Assembly: GCF_050948175.1 (NCBI RefSeq)
Contig: NC_135202.1
Coordinates: 7,750,001-7,814,000, forward strand
Length of the DNA stretch: 64,000 nt
Source: Xylocopa sonorina
Taxonomy: Eukaryota; Arthropoda; Insecta; Hymenoptera; Apidae
Direction: 5' to 3'
A program made the position numbers and the translations under genes. This document shows, piece by piece, positions 48,344-60,700 of this stretch (the first letter of the stretch is position 1; each line of letters opens with the position of its first letter). Below the pieces are notes generated by a model. That model had not been told where the DNA came from. It worked only from the letters and a program-made list of their open reading frames with translations, and ran no database searches.

Positions 48344-50026
48344 CAGTTACCCGCTGATGCGCCTCGTCTGAATTCAATTTTAATATCATTCGTTTCGTTC
48401 CGGGCCATTTGACAACTGCGATTCAATTTTTCCAACCGGGTAAAAATCACCCGTCTAACGTTCTAATCTCGTCCCCCTTGCGCGTGGAGGACCGAAAACA
48501 CCCCACATCGAAGCTTTTTACTGTCGCGGCGTTATAAATATTTATATCGAATCGAAGGTGAATCGTTTTTCATCCGTGTATTTAAATGACGTTGGTCGTT
48601 GGCGAGTTTAAAACGGAGTAATGCACAGGATATTCGAGTGGCGGTGAATCAGAATGGATGGGGTGGCTCTTTGGCTGCCGGGGTAGGACGAAAATCGGGA
48701 AGAACAGAGTTGCGTTCGAAATCTCGTTTTCGTGAGAAATCGAATTTGGAAAATTGTTCGAGTGGGCACTCGTGTAGTAATGGTGAGAGCTTACAAGCTA
48801 GTACAACATGCAGCGATAGAGGATTTCAGCGTGTAGTGCCCTGCAGAGTTTCACCACCGGTGTAAATACGTGTGTAGATGAAGGATTTTCGAAATCGTTT
48901 CCCTCGGGGACGGAGTTTTAAACGTAATTTCGTCACTAATGATTTCCGTTCCACAGAAGCGTCACCTTCCATCACGTAATTCACTGCAGAATTACCATTT
49001 TTATTTCGGTTAATCCCCGGCAAAACATTTTGCATAATCAGATATTACATTATGCGCGTATACATACATTTTACCAGACACTTGAAAATTCTTTATTTCA
49101 TTTTTACCAAATAACGTTTCGCAATTTCTATGGAATTTAGAATGTTACCGATTTTCTAATAATTCTCGATAGAGTCGACAGTCACCACCATTCTGTAGAA
49201 AATAGGCCAAATTGCCGTGAATTCTCGCATCGATCGCGTATCGTTCCGAGCGAGAACCGTTCGAGTCGAAGATAGGAAAGTGACTCGGTGGATATATCTG
49301 GGACCTTATCGTGTTCATATTATACACGTGTGTGATATCAAGGGGCCGTCTGACACCGCTTCTGATTACTGTCATAAAAATTTATAGGCCCCCTAACCGC
49401 CCCGTCTATCGGACATTGCCGGCGGCGCGCGGCGATACTCGCGTAATAAAGTGAAAACGACCGTCCGAGATTCGCGAAGGAAATAAATTGACGGTCGAGG
49501 ACTTTCGAGATCGCTCTTCCGTACTTCTCCGTCACCCCGTTGAGCCTCGTCGAGGAGGGTTACGTATATACGCGAAAAGTCTTTTGGAAACGATCCCGCG
49601 AGTCGTAAACAACCCAGGAGCCCGTCTACCCTTAAATATATGACGTAATATTTTTGTGCGTGACAGATCCTGCGGGCATTCCTACCGATCGACCATACAC
49701 GCATCGTATCCCACGCGACAGTTTCCTGTGTTTCTTTGATTCCACGCTCGACGAGGTAAGCTGCGATATCAGACGCCATCTCATACGCGCGATCTGATTT
49801 TTACAATTAAAGGGGGTGGATCTACGAAGGTCACATAGCAAAGTGGACCCGCATTCCTCGATCGTCCACTCTTCTCATCTCTGCGTGTGTACGAACCGAA
49901 ATTCAAGCGACTCGAACACGAACCGCTCGACTAAAATTGAACCAGGTACCACACGGCCAGATTAGACACAATGCGAGTGTATTATGTATGCGATCGTAAA
50001 TCAGCAAGCGGAAGAGCATTCCGTGG

Positions 50027-50060
50027 ACGAGCGCGATCGTTTCACGATCGCGTACCTCGT
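50027..50060. repeat. Compact hairpin, 14 bp with a 3-base bulge
   Basis: ACGAG and CGCGATCGT (50,027-50,040) pair with ACGATCGCG (50,044-50,052) and CTCGT (50,056-50,060) around a TTC loop, with TAC bulged on one side. Confidence 0.85.
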
Positions 50061-53000
50061 GAAACTCGATCGTGGTTAAAATTCGTTGGGGAATTTTCCG
50101 CGCGTTTGGAATATCTCGTGGTCGTTACCAAGATGTTGATAATGGACGGAAACCATGGGAAGAGGGTCTGGCGTGGCGACGAGCGGAACGGGCCGGCCGC
50201 AGGAGGGTAAACAGGAGACGGCTGCCGTCGCGACGGTATATGCCGGTAACAAGATATTGACACTGGCCGATAATGGCTCTTGGGTTTGTTGACGGGCAAT
50301 GGCGCGCTCGCCCGAAAAGAGAAGCAGCAACTTGAGAAAATGGAGCTGAAATTGCCGAGAGGTCTGCGGAATGGCGGACGAGCCAGCAGATATAATACTT
50401 TTCGCGGCGAGCAGATTTTTCCGCTCCAAAAATCGTCGAGATCGACCAGCTCGAAGGTGTTACGTTGCCGGACTAACCGAGGGCGCGTCTCGACGACAAC
50501 TCGTCGTGGAAAGTTTTCGGTTCGCTCGATTTTTCTCTTCTCTCTTCCCTTTTTTCTTCTTCTTCTTCTTCCCTCTTCCACTCTTTCACCAGCCGTCCTG
50601 TTAATCGCGCGGGCTTCATCCGCGAACTTATTTCGCAGAGGCGAACGGACGGCGAGATTCCTTGTTTCAAAGTCGGACGGTGGAGCACGTCCGAAGTGTC
50701 TGTAGCTGCTGACACGAGGTAATAATAACTGGGAATTTTCGAGGACTGAAAATTTCTACGGAACTCGCGGAAATTCTGCCGCGTTTCATCGAATTTAAAG
50801 GGTGCCGCGCCGTTTATAATTTAGGACCACGTTTCAGGGTCTGTTATAAGGAGGAATACGAAGCGTATTTCGATAATTGTGAATTGAAATTTTCCTACGG
50901 TCCAAATACGTTTCGACTGAACTAAATTCATCGATTATTATGGTAAAAACGTTTTAATACGGACGATGTTTCGATTTGAGATTTTAATGCATCCCGTAAA
51001 TAGATTAAAGTTTCGCGCCAATGGTTTGGTGAAATTTGAAAAAGCACGAGGTTCATATTTGAGCAATATCCTCAGTGTTTTATGGGGTACGAAGTTTCCC
51101 CGCGGATATCGAATAATTCAGGGACACATCTGCCGATCGAGCTGATATTCGTCTTTGTCTCCGCAATGGCTGACGCGTGATTTATACGCAAGGATATTGG
51201 CTCCAAGATGGCGTTACATCCGCGTGATGAATCGGTGCATCGGCTAATACAATCGATACGAAATTACATGTCCCAATAAATTCATTCTCTTATTACGTTC
51301 TGATTGCCTGGCCGGATAAAGTTCCCGGCAATCTCTGATGGTATTGATCTCTCTCACTCGGCCGCGGGTGGTTCTGGCGATGCGAAAAAACAGCTCGGAC
51401 GATCCGCGAATGGGCGAAGAAATTCAAAGTGCGGGCGAAAGAATTCATTCGATCGGTTTTAAAACAAACGCGGAGCAGCCAGTTACAAATGTTTCCCCCA
51501 CGAGCCTGTTATCGGACAAATGGATCGGTCGCCACTCGAACGAGACAATATTGATGTGCGATGAGTTCAAGAGGTCCGTAGGAGGCATCGTGGAGCAAAG
51601 TGCTCACCCGTAGGACAAGCGTTCATTCTTTTCTCAAGTGGAGATAAATGTGGTCGGGGTCACTTCCTTTCTCAAGTCGATTTTATCAAACACAATCGCG
51701 CATTCAGCGCCGCTGTCATAACGTGTTACATCGTTAAACAGCGCACACGTTAGAAGATCCTATCCGCGTAACTAAACCTCTCAAAAACCACGTTACAAAA
51801 TTATATCCACTGACGAACGTGCGCGTAACCGGAATAAATTTCCATTCGCGTGTAACAACAGCAACCATACAGTATATTATCGTTTGGCAACGATAAATAT
51901 TGCTATCCCCGTCGAATAAAAATCGCGGCAGTTAATTGGATTCGAATGTACATAAATCAGACGGTGTTTAAATAAATACGCGGGGCCAGCTATGGGAATA
52001 ACAGGAATAATTAGCGGGATTTTGACAGCGGCGCAACGCGCGGCGGCGGATATTCGCGGATGCGCGGCCGGGTTCAAGCGTCTCTGTCCGCCCTCGAGGA
52101 ACGTTCGTAAAAGGGTGAAATCTGCGTTTTTCCTGGGAGCAACACGTCCGCGGTTAGGGCACCACCCTAGCGCCGCGGGACGTGAAGCGAGTCCTCGTAT
52201 TTTATGCAGTTTACCGCGAAAGCGACTGCCGCGCGGCTATAAACCGTAATGTATTAGCAGGGAAATGCAAATTGAGCACAAAACCACGGCTCGAAACAAT
52301 GCTTTTAGTCGGCCGGTGGGCGGGGATTGGATGTTGGTCGGAGGGCCAGGCCCACGCGATCCTGGCTACTTCGTAAATTAACCCATTATAAATAAACGGT
52401 AACTCAAATTAATGCTAATGCCCTCCTCGCGTTAAAACCGATATCACTCCGCGCTGGATAATGCTCTCTGCTCAGAACCGCGTTTTGTCGCGGCATAATC
52501 GTTCGCACTTAATGCGCGTTGATTAAAACGGACAGCAGCACCCGCGATCTTCGCCCGGTTTCGGGGCGAACCGGATCAAAACGCGTACGCGTACGCGCGC
52601 TGCAACGGTGTCGTCGGATGCGAACCACCGAAATTATTATACGACGCAACGCGACATCCCAGCTGCTTCTCTAAATGTTAGATACGCGATACGAAAGACT
52701 TAAATTTGCCCGTGGTTAACACGTTTTAAAGCGCGAATACAAACCGCTCTCGCGTTCCCCAAATATTCTGCACTTTACGTCGCGACGGTTCTATATCATT
52801 GACCTACATCACTTGCGACGCGTTTGTTTCATTACCTGGCTTTTAGAGAAACTAGCGACTAAATAAATTCCCTGATAAATAGAATTTTAATCATCTAAAT
52901 TAAATATGACATATTTACATTGATCCTCGTCACGTTCAAATATCTTGAATCGACTACAAATACGGATTACGTGGAACGAAAAAGACCAGCAGCAACGTAT

Positions 53001-54601
53001 CCCACACAAAGCGTAGCGTTCGAAGAGGGGACGCGCGATATCGACTTTCAATATTAAGACGACTTAGACATCCTCGTCGCTGGGAACAGCCTCGTATCTG
53101 ACGCGTTGTCTCGGTTCATTATACAATCGAACGTGCACGCGAGCCAGCGAAAGACAGAAGAAGAAGAGGAACGGGTGGAAACGCGCGAGCGAAAGAGGGA
53201 GAGGCGTAGCGGTGCGTGGGCGTGAAAAGCGGGCGATAGGGGTTGGAAGAGGCACAAAAGGTAGATACGCGGCGCGTTGGTAGATCGAGAACCAGACGAA
53301 GAACGAACGTTCGAGGGGCGCGCGAGGAAGATAACCGCGGCGACGTGATACGTTATCTGAATTCAAAGCTGAGACAGTGTAATAATGTTTCGCGTTCGCC
53401 AGCGTTCGATTCGACGCGCGCGCGGTATCAAATTCGCGGCATACGTGCATAGACGTCGCTACAGGCGGATCGGCAGCCCGTATCCGTTTGTCGATATTAA
53501 GGATGGCGCTTAAAAGAGAGCAACATGTGGCTGGTTGCCTTGGCGTAGAGCATCGTCGACGGTTTCCTCCGACTCTGTGCGCGCCTCGTGCCCGCTCTAC
53601 CCGTTTCCATTTCACTCCGGGGTTCGTTTTCTTCGCGGTTTCTTTTCCACCTTTTGTACGCGGCAGCCTTCCATAAAACTACCGCCGCGCTGTTGCGCTG
53701 CTGCTGCTCGTAAATCAGTTACGACAGTCCGCGTATCGAAATTCCGTGTAGCTTCGCGAGCGTTTGACAATGGATATCGTCGAACTACACCCGTTGACGG
53801 TATCTGAAAATTGTTGTCCTTTTTGATTTTCATTTACATGTTAAAGGCTTCGCGTAGAGAGGTATCGCCATCTTGGAGAACATTTAGGGGCGCATTTCTT
53901 TATTCTATATTTGCTTCGATCATCTGTTCTCGTTTACTAAATGGCATCTCTTGTAAAACGTTTCATATGTATTTATTTTCTTAAAAGATGGTTAGAAAGA
54001 CGTCCAAGTTCAGTGATATAAAGATAGAAACGATTGTTCTGTATATAATAGTTTGCTTCAAGTGAAAAATCCGTTGAAAACGGGGTTATTTAATGTCAGA
54101 ACGTTCCCACTATTTCCTGCTTCCCTCCGCAATCATTCTCACCTCCTTTGTCTCCACTCTGTTACCCTTTCTATTTAAGTTTATCAGAATCGTCCAGGTT
54201 TCACATCTTCTGGCGTTAATCCAGTTTTCGCCAGTCACGAACGCAGCGTCGCGCTAACATTGTACGCGAGCGAGTTTGTCAGTAAAACGAGCGCTATTAA
54301 ATCCTAACTGCGTTCACGAGAGCGTACAGGGCGGCAATGCGAAGTGAATGCACACATTGAATAAATTAGAGAGCTGGATAAACACGCGAGAATCAGCATC
54401 AACGACCCGCCTGGAGAACGTTGGTTCCTGCGCCGCGCCGCACATTGTGCAGGATGGCAAATCTGGGCGGATGAAAGTCGAAGTCGAGATTTTTACCAGA
54501 AAACTGTAACTTAACTAATTATGCAATTTGCAATCCAATTGAAAGTTTCGAAGTTCTGAAAAGGAATTGAAAATTTTCGACTGAATTGCAAATAACTTAA
54601 A

Positions 54602-54716
54602 TCTAGGCACGTAGTCCTTAGCTTGATACCGTTTTCGAGAGCTCAATCTCTTGAAAACGTTACCAAGGGCCCAGGTCCACCCCGTGGAGGTGACTACGCA
54701 GGGAGCCATCTCTAGA
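54602..54716. other. Multi-stem fold: candidate structured RNA or fold-back element
   Basis: CGTAGTC (54,610-54,616) pairs with GACTACG (54,692-54,698) as a closing stem. Inside, 54,622-54,641 pairs with 54,648-54,667 (20 positions, two mismatches, one G-U, six-base loop), and TCCAC (54,676-54,680) pairs with GTGGA (54,684-54,688). Outside, TCTAG at 54,602 pairs with CTAGA at 54,712. Together they make a three-way-junction shape of about 89-115 bases. I do not recognise an RNA family, and the transcribed strand is unknown. Confidence 0.4.
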
Positions 54717-57700
54717 ATGGTTCATCAATTATTTATTCTTTTCATATTAATTATAATTAATTAATTTTCATAATATTCCAATAAATTGTTATTAATTTTA
54801 CGCCAGTTTTCAAATCTTACAATGTTAATTATTGAGTTAGAATTTTTATTACGTTCCAATTTGCTTCAATTTCCTTGTTCCTTCATTATTATATTGGTTG
54901 TATCCCAAAAACGAGCTTTCCCCTATTGTTACAGGCTGAAAACGCTTCTAGTCTCTCTCGCTGAATTTCTATCGTAGCTGCGAACTATTTCATTCCCACC
55001 TCCATCGCGCAGTTCACACAAAAACTTAGCGCGTGCAGGACCGCTGGTCGAGTTAAAAGTCGCGGCGAAACAATTTCGTTAGCCGTTCTCGAAGCTCCGC
55101 GGACGTCGATTAAATGTAAATTAAATCCCGGCGATTAGATCGAGCAATTAGACCGCGGCGAACCAGCTAATGGGTAAAACTGGTCCCGATGAATTAGCCC
55201 AATTCCCTGCGCCAACAATCTACGAACGGTTTCGCGCATCCTGACGAGGCCCGTGGCCTTACGGTCCGCAGTATTTAGACCGTGGCCTAACTCGCTCGCC
55301 CAGGTCCCGGCGCGATGCTGGGATGGTAAAGCAATGTAATTAATAGGGAACACAATGGCTGTCTTGCGGAGCGCGGGACGAATGGCGGACGGTTCCGCGG
55401 CGAACGGTGCCACGGGGGTGGTAATCGTAATACGCTCTGACGGATGCCTGCTGAGAGAGGTCTCCGAGAGATAGTGACTTCTGGGTCACAATAGGGCCCT
55501 TTTCTGTATTGCAGACGGGAACGCTGGGGTGCAACCCCTCGCAGAGGTAGGTAGCAACGTCGCCAGGTACCGTCTCTCTCCACTGGCGAGACTTATTCCA
55601 CGACGAGGCCGTCGGTCCACATTTTTCGTCCACCCTCTCCGGCCTTTTTATTCGCGACGCGGCTCTTTAGTCTCCACCCGTAACGCCAACTCTCATTCCA
55701 GCCTCTCCCTTGTTGCTCTTCTAATTCAGACCTTCAACAGGATACCTTAAAGTATCGCAATATCGATCCAACGGAGTGCTGTGGCTACCCTTATCGTGTT
55801 CCTTCGATAACACCGTACTACGCACTTCCATTAAAATACACGGGAATTAATAAACGTTAATAGGTAATGCTTGCGTGGCACTCGCGCGCTACGCGTTCAG
55901 CATTTCCATCGGATTATTTTCATAAATACCCGTACTTTTACCATCGAGTAACAATTGTTATGCAAACCGTTCGCCATTATGCCCTGGCGATATCCCGAAA
56001 GGATCGCTGCTTCCATCATTTTCATGGAAATTCGAGGTAAGACCTAAAGTATACCGTTTTACCTCGACCCGGCCTCCCGATGATGGCCACGAGGAGCCAG
56101 CTTTATTCTCGAGCGGCGTTAACGAGGAGGAACCGATACAACCGTCCGTGACGAGACAACAGAATGGCCGCGCGGAGGTGCCTAATGGTAATTCCGTACG
56201 TAACCCCGGCCTTTCCGTGCGGTCGTCGCTCAAAGTCTCGGCCCGCCGCGTCCTCCCACGGAAAGACGAATGTGTACGAGGGCAAACCCGGTTGTTGCGT
56301 CTGCTCGCGTCCCTGAGGGCCGCGCTACCAGACGGGAGCATAGCAGACCGTGGCGAGGCACGCACGGCTGAGCATGGATAAATGATTCAGAGTTTTGGAA
56401 ATGCGAAAAGTGGAGTAAGTTACGTGCATGCATATGTAGGCGGGCGGATAGGCGGATAGGCAGAACGGGTTGCTGGTTAGGACGCTGGAGTAGGACAGGG
56501 CGAATCGGGCACGAAGATGGCTGCTGCGAGCAACGGTTGGCGTGCCATTTTCAAAGCTGCTCCTCTCCACGACACAATTCTCCATTATGCTCGCGTATTC
56601 TTTTTGCTCTCGCGCACGTATGGCCGCGGCTCGTACGTTATCCGCAACGTGTACTCCCTTATACGGGAGGATTATTTTTCGACTGTCCCTGGAGCGGAGG
56701 AAACGATCGACCCTCGCGATGATCGCGTACGCGCGACAAGTCGATATCGTTCCGATTCACGGTCGATCGAGTCGACTCTGGATTCGTGATATCGTTCGAT
56801 GTCAGAGTCCACTCACTGTGCACGGTGCAAGTTTTGCCTCGTCGCCTCGTGTAACGAATTTTCGCGACGGGTCAATGGCTTTAATTAATGCGCGGGGGGA
56901 CATTTTTTCGTAAATCAGACAGTCTGGGCTTCAATTACCGCTCAGATGGATACAGACGTTGATGTCCCATGAAAATTTCATCATTCCGCATAGGACGACA
57001 ATTTACGAGTGTTCGCGACAGCAATATTCTGCCGTTGATAGTCGCACCGCGGGGCCGTATTTAGACCGAGCGCCGCGTCGAACATTTTAAAAACTGCCGT
57101 GCGCCTGATGTTTTAATGATATCAACGTTTCGAAACCCTACGAGTGAATTTTATTACTTCGTTTATGACCTTCCATATTTTCGTTCTTTTTTCTGCGAAA
57201 GAGAACACCGTCGCGCTTAATGTCGCTTTTATCCACCGGAATAAATTTCGAAATATACATGGAACTTCAAAGTACCAATTTGATTGTCACAAAATAAGGA
57301 ATTCGAGAAATGCAATAGCGATTGTAATTTGCTAGTTCACTCTATTAATCTCTCATGTTGTGCAGAAAAATTGCACAATTAGAATTAAAGTACCTAAATC
57401 CTTGGTTCAAGGGTGAAATTTGAATCATGGATGCGTCTATTTTAGTCCTTCCAACGACGAAACTTTCTAATTAAAGGAATTATCGTTCCCATCGATTTTC
57501 CTTTATTTTCGAAACCAGATATCTCTCGTCGAGAGCCTTTAATATGCAGGTCTGAATACAGGATCCACCCTGTTTAAGCTTTATTAAAGTTGTTTTCACC
57601 CTGTTCGCCGCCTGGATCGCGCACTACGCTCGAGCGTGTATATAAAAAGCTTCTCGAAATGTTCCAAGTTCGGTGGAAGAGTTGGTAAGAAGCGATCGGA

Positions 57701-60700
57701 AATTAGACAGCCTGTGGTGAGAGTTCTGGGTGTCGGGATTTCGAGGCGCTCTGACAACTTGTCTGAAAGAATCTGAAACTCATTTCAAGTTCGTCTCTAC
57801 ATCTCCTCGAGGGTGGTGCACGTATTATGTGCACGTGTATACACGCGTGGCATACGCGTACATTCCACACCGCTGGAACAGTCGATGACAAGTGTATAAA
57901 ACGACTCTCAAAACGTCACGCAATTGCCGTGGAGAAATGGAAAAGTGGATTAAGCTGGCTAAAGCCATTTTTCAGAGCAACTATAAAACGTTTTTCATCA
58001 TAGAGCAAGATTAGGATCTCCGTTCTTCTTTTTTTTTTTATAATTCGTTCGTCTCTATTTTCAGTCCTTTATTATGCGAACTGAATATTTCTGCGTTTCC
58101 AAATTATGACACAGAGTCGTATTTAACGCAGTATTTCAGTTCTTTTCTGTTCGCAGCGTTTGAGATAAATTAATTACTAATTTGAAAGGCAAAGGTTTCG
58201 CGTCCGTTTGTCCTGCGATGTTCCACGATCGATTGATCCCAAAAACAGGACACGAATTTCTGTTTTTTTAAACAAATCGTCGTCGCGTTGTGTAAATTTC
58301 CCGACTCGAACTGTTTGCTGCGCGGGACAATTAATTATATATATGAGAACTTTTAATTAACGGTTTCGAATTTTCGCAACGATTCCGCGTATATTATACG
58401 ATTGAAGCGTGATACTAATTTATTACCGATATGTTAATTATAGACTATATAAATGTATTTTCATTTGCAATTATCGATCCACCGTCATTCGATGCGCATT
58501 GTTATTAATAGGTAATTGTAATTTAATCCCTGATTGAATTATAAACTATTTCAATTAAATTCTATATTCGCGGATAGCTAACGATCTGCATACGCAAACT
58601 TTCGAAAGTATTGAAGAAGGAAAAAATAGTTTAAATTCGTTTCTGCAAAGTTACACAAGTCTGCTGTATATACACATCCTCTCAACGACCATCAATCGTT
58701 ACAATCATAAAACAAATGTCTTTAAAATAATTGCACACTCGTTGCATCTAACACGTGCGAAATACAATTTAATTTTTTTTTCGATCGAGGCAAAGCTGAT
58801 CGATTGCCAGAGCCGTTCACTCGCGATCGCTACGCCATCAAGAATACATAAATATTTGTTGTTTGTGCGTAGCGAACATGAGCCCTGTTAACGTAACCGC
58901 CATATTGCGGGCATACAGTTATCAAAGCAGGTGAATACCGCATGAATTTGCGGTGGTTTTGTTCAAACAATTTTCAAATGCTCAAGTACACCCACCTGCT
59001 GGGGCGGCCATTAGCAAATTTATAGTGCAACTCGAAACAGAAATGTCCATATCGAGAAATTGCCCGGCAATAATATCGATTCGTCTTTCACGTGCCACGT
59101 AACCGTTAGAACGAACAGAAAATCAACGCAAAACTTGAGATTTTCTTTTTCTAACGAAATAACGAGTAACTGGATGCGAATCGCGCAACGATACATCGAA
59201 TTTCGTGGGGGTTTTTGTCCATCGCCTCTACCAGCTTGGATAAAGGGGTTGTAAATAATTAATTCGCGCGGCAGCTTTTTTCCTCGACTAGAACAGGGAC
59301 TAATAGGATTAAAGCGTCGAACGGGTATCCGTCTATTCCTGTTACAATTCTGCAGAGAGCTTTTACGGTATTGTTTGCGCGGCCTTTTCGTTAAGACGAG
59401 TGGCACCTTCGCCTTCGTGGCAGCGGGAGCACGCGTTTCTTCTGTCGCCTCTCGGTTTTTTCTACCGCCGTTGATTTACCGCCGGTAATTCCGTTAAGAG
59501 GACGGAGTCACCGATTTACGACTCGTCGAATGTTCTAATTCACTTTTCCCCGGCGCGCTTCCCATTTCCGTTCGGGGCGCGATCTCCCGAGGATGCGTGT
59601 TTCGTCGATATATATCTTCGTTCCCCGTAGACGTCCAGCCGTTTGAAAATGTTCATTGCACCATGGCACACGACGATCCCCGTGCTCCCTTTAAGACGCG
59701 CCGTGCCTCGAGCACGTACGAAGCGAGAACGACACGGAAAAGACGAGAGAGTAATTGATTGATCCTAATTCCAGGCTCTCGTGAGCATCGCCGCTGCGAG
59801 CTGTTAACGCGGTCCCGCGACGCCGTCGTCGCGACGTCTAGCCGATTCCTCATCGCGTTAAAAGAGAACGAGCGCCGGGTGGAAGAACGAGCCGCGTTAA
59901 CAGCGGCAACTGAATGCTTGAAGAAGTTATTGAATTTAGTACGACATCGTTACTGCAGCGTTGCGTATCGCGAATCGAAGGTGACGTTGAGAATTTCTGT
60001 GAAATACACTTTTAACGTATACCGTGACAAACGAGGAATTAATCTGGTTATTTAATCTCGTAGTTGAAGAATATTCGAAATACCAGAAGAAAGAGTAATT
60101 TGAATAAACGCAGCTTCTCGCCAGTGCGAAACCCCGAATTTATAGCCCTTCGTTATCAAGAGTCGTCCAAAGTTGTATCGCATTAGCATACGAGTAGAAC
60201 GCCGTGGCGGTGGGTTTAAACTGTTTCTAATAACAGCGAGCATATGCGTGAGAGCAGGCGAAGCGACGAAGCGACAAATAATTTTCGGGATGTCGTAGGC
60301 GGGTAGCATCTTGCCGCATCTGCTTGCTAATTCGCGGTGCTAATCCGGCAAATCCCACGGCACCCTCGTGCATTAAAGTCGGCCTTAGATGAGAGAGTCA
60401 GGGGGCGAGGCGGGCGACGGCACGAAGGGCCAGGCAGAGGATACAGCTTCATCAGCGTGGGTTGGGCGAAGAAAGAGAACCGAGGGGTCAGAACGGAGGG
60501 GGCGAAGAAGGCGAGGGTCGCGAGCGGGAGGACACGCGAGAGGTGGCTGCGACGTTGGTACTTGGCGATGAGGCTAATATGCATGCGCTCGACCCAGCCA
60601 AAGTTCACTTAGATCGCATTGCATCGCATTACGCAGCATTACAATGGTGCTCCATCCCATGGAGGGACCATCTACGACGAGGAGGAGGAGGATCGAGCGG

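Larger units (their letters stand above)
45122..54601. other. Non-coding stretch, no gene recognised
   Basis: CpG-rich DNA with AT-rich islands near 47.5 kb and 52.9 kb, a TTC run near 50,552-50,570, and strong inverted repeats at 48,322 and 50,027. Frames at 50,042-50,581 and 53,064-53,615 (both - strand, about 180 codons) are Arg/Ser/Pro-rich and match nothing I know. Confidence 0.55.

Noticed and set aside
50042..50581. 179-codon - strand open frame
   Set aside because: Its Arg/Lys-rich start comes from a TTC repeat, other frames across it are also open, and nothing resembles a known family.
53064..53615. 183-codon - strand open frame
   Set aside because: Low-complexity Arg/Ser/Pro/Ala composition in CpG-rich DNA, with parallel open frames on the other strand.
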